From assembly GCA_002506745.1 (NCBI GenBank), contig DAYE01000048.1:44174-54210 (forward strand): DNA of 10,037 bases, in the 5' to 3' direction. Every line of letters begins with the position of its first letter. Position 1 is the first letter of the stretch. Below are positions 5,635 through 10,037 of the stretch, piece after piece. The notes beneath the pieces are model-generated. The model had not been told where the DNA came from, did no database searches, and saw only the letters and a list, made by a program, of their open reading frames with translations. Position numbers and translations under genes: made by a program. This DNA comes from Euryarchaeota archaeon UBA33. GTDB taxonomy: Archaea; Thermoplasmatota; E2; DHVEG-1.

Positions 5635-6798
5635 ATGCTTGATTTTAAGTATATGGTATCAACAAAAATCTTTTTTGGGAGAAATTCAATTGAGTATCTC
5701 GGAGAAGAACTCAAGCGATACGGAACAAGAATTCTATTTGTCTATGGCCAAGGGAGTATAAAAAAAACTGGGTTATATGATTCAGTTACAGATATTTTCA
5801 TGAAAAACAATATCATCTTCCACGAGCTTTCTGGGGTGCAGCCCAATCCACGGATTTCTCATGTGCGACAAGGCATTAAACTCTGCAGAGAACATGACAT
5901 TGAATGTATCGTGGCTGTCGGTGGTGGGAGTGTCATTGACTCTGCAAAGACGATAGCGGCTGGTTTCTATCATGATGGAGACCCCTGGGATCTATTTGTC
6001 ATAGGTGATTCTTCTATTAAAAAAGCGCTCCCTCTGGGGACGATCCTGACGTTCGCTGGAACTGGTTCTGAGATGAACGGCAATGCCGTGATCACTAATG
6101 AGGAAACAGTAGAAAAACTTGCTATCCATCATGATGCGTTACGACCGAGGTTTTCCATTCTTGATCCGACCTATACGTTCTCTGTGCCAAAAAATCAAAC
6201 AGCAGCAGGGACCGTCGATATTTTTAGTCATATCCTTGAGCAATATTTTAGCCCAACCACGGATGCATTTGTGCAAAACAGGATGGCTGAAAGCCTTCTG
6301 AAAACCTGTATAGAATATGGTCCTCTTGTACTTGCTGAGCCTGCAAACTATGAAGCACGAGCTCAGTTGATGTGGACAAGCAGTTTAGCACTCAACGGTA
6401 TTCTTGGGTACGGTCGGCTGAGTGATTGGGCGACCCATGGGATTGAGCATGCGGTGAGCGCAGTCTATGATGTGACCCATGGAGTGGGTTTGGCTATTTT
6501 GACGCCGTATTGGATGCAGTATGTCTTCGATGAGGAAACCAAGGGTAAATTTGTTGAATACGCTCGAAACGTCTGGGGGATAAAAGGCACAAATGAAGAT
6601 GTCGTCGCAAAGAAAGGAATGGAAAAAACGAGGGAATTTTTCTCTTGTCTTGGGATGCCAAAAACACTTCGCGAGGTCGGGATAAAAGAGAATGCTCTTG
6701 AATCCATGGCTGTAAAAACTGTTCTTCATGGAGCGGTTGGGAAATTCAAAAAACTAGAGAAACATGATGTCCTTACTATCCTGAAAAACGCTTTTTGA
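5635..6798 (+). CDS. Iron-containing (group III) NAD(P)-dependent alcohol dehydrogenase, YqhD/BdhA-like
   Basis: With the ATG at 5635 the product has 387 residues, the usual length for metal-dependent group III alcohol dehydrogenases. The N-terminal Rossmann-like half carries GGGSVIDSAK (96-105), the dinucleotide-binding signature. The helical C-terminal half supplies the metal ligands: Asp195 and His199 (in VDIFSH), His268 and His282 (in THG); His272 is the conserved extra histidine near the active site. The start MLDFKYMVSTKIFFG and the WATHGIEHAVSAVYDVTHG segment resemble the butanol dehydrogenase / YqhD subgroup, which reduces aldehydes with NADPH and so serves fermentation or aldehyde detoxification. 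The substrate and the metal (Fe or Zn) cannot be assigned from sequence. I prefer this start over an in-frame TTG 18 nt upstream because a strong ribosome-binding site lies just ahead of the ATG. It has its own TATA element and looks monocistronic. Confidence 0.88.
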   Translation: MLDFKYMVSTKIFFGRNSIEYLGEELKRYGTRILFVYGQGSIKKTGLYDSVTDIFMKNNIIFHELSGVQPNPRISHVRQGIKLCREHDIECIVAVGGGSVIDSAKTIAAGFYHDGDPWDLFVIGDSSIKKALPLGTILTFAGTGSEMNGNAVITNEETVEKLAIHHDALRPRFSILDPTYTFSVPKNQTAAGTVDIFSHILEQYFSPTTDAFVQNRMAESLLKTCIEYGPLVLAEPANYEARAQLMWTSSLALNGILGYGRLSDWATHGIEHAVSAVYDVTHGVGLAILTPYWMQYVFDEETKGKFVEYARNVWGIKGTNEDVVAKKGMEKTREFFSCLGMPKTLREVGIKENALESMAVKTVLHGAVGKFKKLEKHDVLTILKNAF

Positions 6799-6823
6799 GA
6801 ACTAGCAAAAAATAATATCATCA

Positions 6824-6853
6824 GAGACATTTACTCTTTTTTTTGGATGTCTC
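6824..6853. terminator. Hairpin with T-run between convergent genes
   Basis: GAGACAT (6824-6830) and ATGTCTC (6847-6853) are perfect complements around a T-rich loop containing eight T (6837-6844). It lies between the alcohol dehydrogenase stop and, overlapping by two bases, the stop codon of the convergent MFS gene. The T-run would act on plus-strand transcripts; the stem could protect either 3' end. Confidence 0.45.
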
Positions 6854-8084
6854 AGTCGTGTGTTCTACGGTGTTTGAGTTGAACATAACGAGCGATTATA
6901 AGAACTAGCATCGCGATTGCGCATGCTATCATAAAAATAAGAACACCAGGTCCTCCAAATTGATCAAATATCGCGGCGACCGAAGGCACCCCTATAAACA
7001 TCCCTGCACTGATGACAATACTATAGACTGCCATGGTTACTCCGCGTGTCGTCTCCTGTGCCTCATCTGCCAGTGATGATAATGCAGACGGCCCAAACGC
7101 AAGAGCCATGATTCCAAAAAGCCCAAGAAGTGGCCAAAACCGAAGAATGCTGTTTTTTACATCCTCCCCGTTAGGTGTCAGAGCGAGACCGTACCCAACT
7201 CCAATAACCGTCATCACACCGACAAACCCGATAGTACCAATGACCATAATTGGCAAACGTCCATACTTATCAGAAAGCCGTCCAAAAATAACCTGTGTTG
7301 TTATCAATACGATCCCTGCGCCACCGATAATACCTGAAAGAAGGATCGGTGAAATCGTAAGAATTCCTCCCTTAGCAGTCGAGACTGTTAAAAACGTCAT
7401 AACCGCTCCGATGATCATGAATACAATGAACCAAGGGAGCGTGAGCAGCAGAACGGAACGTTGCTTAAGTACACCAATAATCTTGTCGAACCTGATTTTC
7501 TCGCACAGAACATCATGTTTCTTCGGCTCTGTGATATTTACAAAGCAATACAAACACCCAAATAATGCCATCACACCAGCAATAAGAAATGTATGCCCGA
7601 GAGAACCTTTGAAAAACTCAAGGAAAAGAGCTCCTACGGCGTAGCCAACAACCCATCCGAGCATATTGAATGCGTCAAATGCACCCATTTCCCGTCCTCG
7701 CCTGTGCTCGGGTGCGTAGTCGGTTAGCAGCGCTAATGATGAAACAAGAATGGCACCTGCAGCCATCCCATGAGCTGCATTGATACAGAATATCATGTAG
7801 AGGTTTTTTGTAATGGATAAAAGAAAAAGCATGAGTGCTGCAGTGAGAAGGCCTGATAATAATACAATTTTTCTCCCATAACGATCCACAACCGCCCCAA
7901 TAAATAAGACGGTACCCATCTCAAAGAGGGGGGATGCCGCAGAAACAATACCATACCCTATATACCCTGAGGTGATATTCAGATAAATAGGAAGGGTCGC
8001 CAGCATGATCCCAAAACTAGCGCGGATAAAAAACGTTGAGATATACAGTGATGAGAGGAGACGAAGGTAGAATCGGTCATGCAT
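6852..8084 (-). CDS. Major facilitator superfamily transporter
   Basis: The 410-residue polytopic membrane protein has the length and pattern of a 12-segment MFS permease. The motif-A loop between segments 2 and 3 is clear at GAVVDRYGRK (63-72), and its counterpart in the second half is GRLSDKYGR (268-276). The central cytoplasmic loop (about 184-208) is basic and charged. The family moves small molecules by uniport, symport or antiport; the general form resembles drug-efflux or sugar-phosphate-like permeases, but the substrate cannot be inferred and no neighbour suggests one. An in-frame TTG at 8093 would add three residues. I chose the ATG at 8084 because the TATA element at 8113-8122 predicts a transcript start near 8090, so the mRNA would be nearly leaderless. 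The gene is flanked by convergent and divergent neighbours and stands alone. Confidence 0.87.
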   Translation of the reverse strand: MHDRFYLRLLSSLYISTFFIRASFGIMLATLPIYLNITSGYIGYGIVSAASPLFEMGTVLFIGAVVDRYGRKIVLLSGLLTAALMLFLLSITKNLYMIFCINAAHGMAAGAILVSSLALLTDYAPEHRRGREMGAFDAFNMLGWVVGYAVGALFLEFFKGSLGHTFLIAGVMALFGCLYCFVNITEPKKHDVLCEKIRFDKIIGVLKQRSVLLLTLPWFIVFMIIGAVMTFLTVSTAKGGILTISPILLSGIIGGAGIVLITTQVIFGRLSDKYGRLPIMVIGTIGFVGVMTVIGVGYGLALTPNGEDVKNSILRFWPLLGLFGIMALAFGPSALSSLADEAQETTRGVTMAVYSIVISAGMFIGVPSVAAIFDQFGGPGVLIFMIACAIAMLVLIIARYVQLKHRRTHD

Positions 8085-8112
8085 AGGTTTCAAGCCATGT
8101 AAAAAAGTATCG

Positions 8113-8122
8113 CTATAAATAG
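8113..8122 (-). promoter_or_regulatory. TATA box of the MFS transporter gene
   Basis: On the minus strand this reads CTATTTATAG, about 29-38 bp before the ATG. The predicted transcript start is within a few nucleotides of the start codon, and no Shine-Dalgarno sequence is seen. Confidence 0.45.
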
Positions 8123-8172
8123 GTTCTTCTATTGAGAATCACGAGTCATTAAAATTATAAAAATTAGGGACC

Positions 8173-8218
8173 ATAAATATTTATACATCGATGCGAATGT
8201 GTTATACGTTTGAGGTGG
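8173..8218 (+). promoter_or_regulatory. Promoter and ribosome-binding site of the small unknown gene
   Basis: A perfect 12-bp palindrome ATAAATATTTAT (8173-8184) contains the TATA-like element and predicts a transcript start near 8205-8210. GAGGTGG (8212-8218) then lies 5 nt before the ATG at 8224. An in-frame ATG at 8191 would fall before the predicted mRNA start. Confidence 0.5.
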
Positions 8219-8223
8219 ATGCT

Positions 8224-8547
8224 ATGAGAAATATTTTAACCGATCAGCCTGTTCATACCTCTGTATCAACAGATGAAAAAGGGGAATCGGAGTCTTTGAT
8301 GGAAAACAAAACATGTTCTGAACAGATCATTAAGGGTCTGAAAATTGAAAGTTTGCTGTTTTGTCTGGATACCGGGAAAGAAAAATATCTGTTTGCAACC
8401 GAGGATGAAGCGATTGAACAACTCAAAAAACTCGATAAAGGCAGCATTAATCCGGATAATTCACAGATCGTCCAAGTGAATACAACCGGGAACGTATGGA
8501 AATTGACTCAAGTGCCCTGGTCACATATTGCAGTAAAACTTCTTTAA
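8224..8547 (+). CDS. Small uncharacterised protein (107 residues)
   Basis: I do not recognise a family. The product is soluble and mildly acidic, with no signal peptide and no membrane segment. The first 30 residues are polar and probably disordered (many Ser, Thr, Glu, Asp). Residues about 37-107 look like a small alpha/beta fold: a strand ESLLFCLDTG, a strand KYLFATEDE, a helix DEAIEQLKKLDKG, a strand SQIVQVNTTGNVWKLTQV, and the end WSHIAVKLL. The helix-bearing part reads like a short sensor or cofactor-independent binding module, but that is only an impression. The start is set at 8224 because a strong GAGGTGG lies 5 nt upstream and the TATA palindrome is correctly spaced; the longer form from 8191 would add 11 residues. 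It stands alone between a divergent transporter gene and a convergent threonine deaminase gene. The good promoter and ribosome-binding site argue that it is a real gene. Confidence 0.7.
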   Translation: MRNILTDQPVHTSVSTDEKGESESLMENKTCSEQIIKGLKIESLLFCLDTGKEKYLFATEDEAIEQLKKLDKGSINPDNSQIVQVNTTGNVWKLTQVPWSHIAVKLL

Positions 8548-8555
8548 AAGCACCA

Positions 8556-8573
8556 TTTTTCGTCCTTTTTTTT
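8556..8573 (+). terminator. T-rich terminator of the small unknown gene
   Basis: Two T-runs (8556-8560 and 8566-8573) follow the stop codon within 26 nt and reach just into the convergent gene's stop. The convergent threonine deaminase gene lacks an equally clear T-run on its own strand. Confidence 0.45.
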
Positions 8574-9780
8574 AGTTTAAGATATGGTACTGTATTTTTT
8601 TCTGATCAAACTTCTCTTTTATCATCTCGATTTGCTCTTTTCCTAATGTCTGGAATGTGATGACGATTTTCACGTACCCGACAGGGACCGCTGTGGTACA
8701 TCGGTCATGGTCTATTGATTGAACGTTTGAACCGACATTGGCAAGGATGGCGAGAATATCTTTGAGCACTCGTGGTTTATCAAGGGCGGTAATCGCTACT
8801 TTCACCAGGAGCTTATGGCGCATCATCCCCCGTTCGATGATCTGGGTGAGCAAGGAGAGATTTACATTTCCTCCGCTGAGGACTGCGACGATGTTTTTGT
8901 TTGGAAATGAGATTTTTTTGCTTAATAGGGCGGCAAGTCCGACTGCTCCTGCTGGTTCTACGACGAGTTTTGTCCTCTGCAGCAATAGGTACATAGCGTT
9001 AGCGATCTCCTCATCATTTACGGTGACAACATCGTCAACATACTGCTGGGCGAGAGCAAACGTTTGGTCCTTTGGTGTTTTTACTGCGATTCCATCTGCG
9101 ATGGTCATAATACTCTTTAGAGGCACTATCTTGTGTTGTTCCAATGAAAGTTTCATGGATTGTGCGCCTTCTGCTTCGACACCGATGATCTGTATTTTTG
9201 GCTGTAGTGTCTTCAGGGCAAGGGCAATCCCACTGATAAGTCCTCCACCTCCGATGGGGACTATGACGGCATCAACTGTTGGGAGTTCTTCGAAAATCTC
9301 AATTCCAATGGTGCCTTGTCCAGCGATAACATACACATCGTTGAACGCATGCACAAACGTCAATTTTTTTTCTTCAGCATATTTTTTTGCAGCGTCTGCC
9401 GCATCATCATAGGAGATTCCTTCGAGAACAACATTTGCTCCGTAAGATTTTGTCGCGATGACCTTTACCGGAGATGTATAGATTGGCATGAAAACGGTAC
9501 TGTTCACGCCCATTAAGGTTGAGGCATGTGCGACTCCTTGTGCATGATTCCCCGCGGAGGCACAGACCACTCCTTGTTTTTTTTCTTTTTCTGTTAAATG
9601 ATAGATTTTATTGTACGCTCCCCGGATTTTAAAAGACCCGGTTGTCTGGAGGTTTTCTTCCTTGAGGTACACGTTTTCTTTTAGCAGGTTAGAAAATGTT
9701 TTTGATTTTTCCAATGGTGTCTTCCTGATAATGGGTTGCAGGATCTGGTATGCTTCTTGGATGTCTTTGAACGTGATCAT
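8572..9780 (-). CDS. ilvA: Threonine ammonia-lyase (threonine dehydratase) with C-terminal ACT domain
   Basis: The 402-residue PLP enzyme converts threonine (and usually serine) to 2-oxobutanoate (or pyruvate) plus ammonia. The fold type II catalytic domain covers about 1-315. TTGSFKIRGA (46-55) holds the PLP-binding Lys51; SAGNHAQG (75-82) is the substrate loop; GGGGL (177-181) binds the cofactor phosphate; SGGN (302-305) lies near the pyridine nitrogen. A single ACT-like regulatory domain (about 322-402) follows. The length and single ACT domain fit the short TdcB/IlvA type found in archaea and Gram-positives rather than the longer biosynthetic enzyme of about 510 residues. It may feed isoleucine synthesis or threonine catabolism; no other branched-chain gene is visible to decide. 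GAGGAA lies just before the ATG. The upstream DUF1805 gene ends 10 bp away on the same strand, so the two are probably co-transcribed. Confidence 0.93.
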   Translation of the reverse strand: MITFKDIQEAYQILQPIIRKTPLEKSKTFSNLLKENVYLKEENLQTTGSFKIRGAYNKIYHLTEKEKKQGVVCASAGNHAQGVAHASTLMGVNSTVFMPIYTSPVKVIATKSYGANVVLEGISYDDAADAAKKYAEEKKLTFVHAFNDVYVIAGQGTIGIEIFEELPTVDAVIVPIGGGGLISGIALALKTLQPKIQIIGVEAEGAQSMKLSLEQHKIVPLKSIMTIADGIAVKTPKDQTFALAQQYVDDVVTVNDEEIANAMYLLLQRTKLVVEPAGAVGLAALLSKKISFPNKNIVAVLSGGNVNLSLLTQIIERGMMRHKLLVKVAITALDKPRVLKDILAILANVGSNVQSIDHDRCTTAVPVGYVKIVITFQTLGKEQIEMIKEKFDQKKIQYHILN

Positions 9781-9790
9781 ATTGAGTTCC

Positions 9791-10037
9791 TCAGAGGAGG
9801 GTTTTTAGGAAATCCTGTGCGTTCATCCCTTCTGTTAGTCCTTCTTTTTTTGCGTTTTCTGATACTTCGATGACAGTTGCTTTGAGCATGTCATCAAAGG
9901 TCTTCACACCGGTTACTTTCCCTGCGATGTCTCCAAGCTTATTTGCGGTATTCATGTTCAGATACCCGCACATGATGTATCCTTTTTTTGCCTGGAGAAT
10001 GAGCAGTGGGGCTTTTCCAAGATCGATGCAATAACCG
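9791..10037 (-). CDS. DUF1805 (YunC-like) protein, N-terminus beyond the window
   Basis: The reading frame stays open to the right edge, so the ATG at 9971-9973 is an internal methionine rather than the start. The visible 81 residues begin GYCIDLGKAPLLILQAKKGY and continue through IMCGYLN, then KLGDIAGKVTGVKTFDDML and a final amphipathic helix. This matches the DUF1805 family (YunC of Bacillus and many methanogen homologues), where the motif K-G-Y-x-M-C-G-Y-L is typical; full proteins are about 90-105 residues, so perhaps 15-25 residues are missing. The biochemical role of the family is not established. The conserved Cys in MCGYL is noteworthy. It lies 10 bp upstream of threonine ammonia-lyase on the same strand, suggesting translational coupling. 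The family call is firm; the function is unknown. Confidence 0.82.
   Translation of the reverse strand, partial: GYCIDLGKAPLLILQAKKGYIMCGYLNMNTANKLGDIAGKVTGVKTFDDMLKATVIEVSENAKKEGLTEGMNAQDFLKTLL

Noticed and set aside
7033..7644. A 203-codon open frame on the plus strand opposite the MFS gene
   Set aside because: It is a shadow of the transporter: rich in Pro, Arg and Ile with no recognisable fold, while the minus strand carries both MFS motif-A loops.
8191..8223. Upstream ATG giving a 118-residue form of the small unknown protein
   Set aside because: It lies only a few bases after the TATA element, before the expected transcript start, whereas GAGGTGG fits the ATG at 8224.
8738..9412. A 224-codon open frame on the plus strand opposite the threonine deaminase gene
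   Set aside because: It is antisense to an unmistakable, fully conserved PLP enzyme. Its composition (many Ser, Arg, Pro, Thr) is what a shadow frame gives, and there is no domain or promoter.
1..10037. CRISPR array, insertion sequence, integrase, toxin-antitoxin or other defence system
   Set aside because: No regularly spaced repeats, transposase or nuclease motifs, or paired small toxin-like genes were seen; the genes are ordinary metabolic, transport and regulatory families with consistent style.

Overview
The window looks archaeal. Upstream of nearly every gene there is an A/T-rich TATA-like element at the distance expected for archaeal TBP/TFB promoters, and T-runs, mostly without hairpins, follow several genes. 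Some genes have a Shine-Dalgarno sequence, while others appear almost leaderless. The gene content (Lrp/AsnC-type regulator, secreted M14 peptidase with a PKD domain, CBS-domain protein, CPA-type antiporter, DUF1805 protein) would suit a heterotrophic euryarchaeon, perhaps an uncultured Thermoplasmata-type sediment lineage. That placement is an inference from gene style, not from a marker gene. No rRNA, tRNA, CRISPR array, transposase or phage gene was seen.

Layout: positions 1-306 hold the end, or all, of a small HEAT-repeat protein (+). An intergenic region with a T-run, an 8-bp inverted repeat and a TATA box leads to an Lrp/AsnC-like regulator (496-1023, +). The gap at 1024-1258 contains a TATA box, a GC-richer patch that can fold into hairpins, and a T-run, so it may encode a small RNA. 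On the minus strand follow a secreted zinc carboxypeptidase (1259-3304) and a two-CBS-domain protein (3377-3886). The CBS gene is divergent from a cation/proton antiporter (3998-5560, +) that carries an unusual C-terminal zinc ribbon and an extra membrane hairpin. A metal-dependent alcohol dehydrogenase (5635-6798, +) converges on an MFS transporter (6852-8084, -). A small uncharacterised protein (8224-8547, +) converges on threonine ammonia-lyase (8572-9780, -), which sits 10 bp downstream of a DUF1805 gene that runs off the right edge.

Most genes look like single-gene transcription units, each with its own promoter; only DUF1805-ilvA looks like an operon. Common themes are amino-acid and peptide use (exported carboxypeptidase, threonine deaminase, possibly the Lrp-type regulator), disposal of reduced carbonyl products (alcohol dehydrogenase) and membrane transport. 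No classical defence or mobile system is visible. The most unusual items are the zinc-ribbon antiporter beside a divergent CBS protein, the distinctive C-terminal tail of the peptidase, and the candidate small RNA. For three genes (alcohol dehydrogenase, MFS transporter, small protein) I moved the start inward from the longest open frame, because the promoter and ribosome-binding-site geometry favours the inner ATG.
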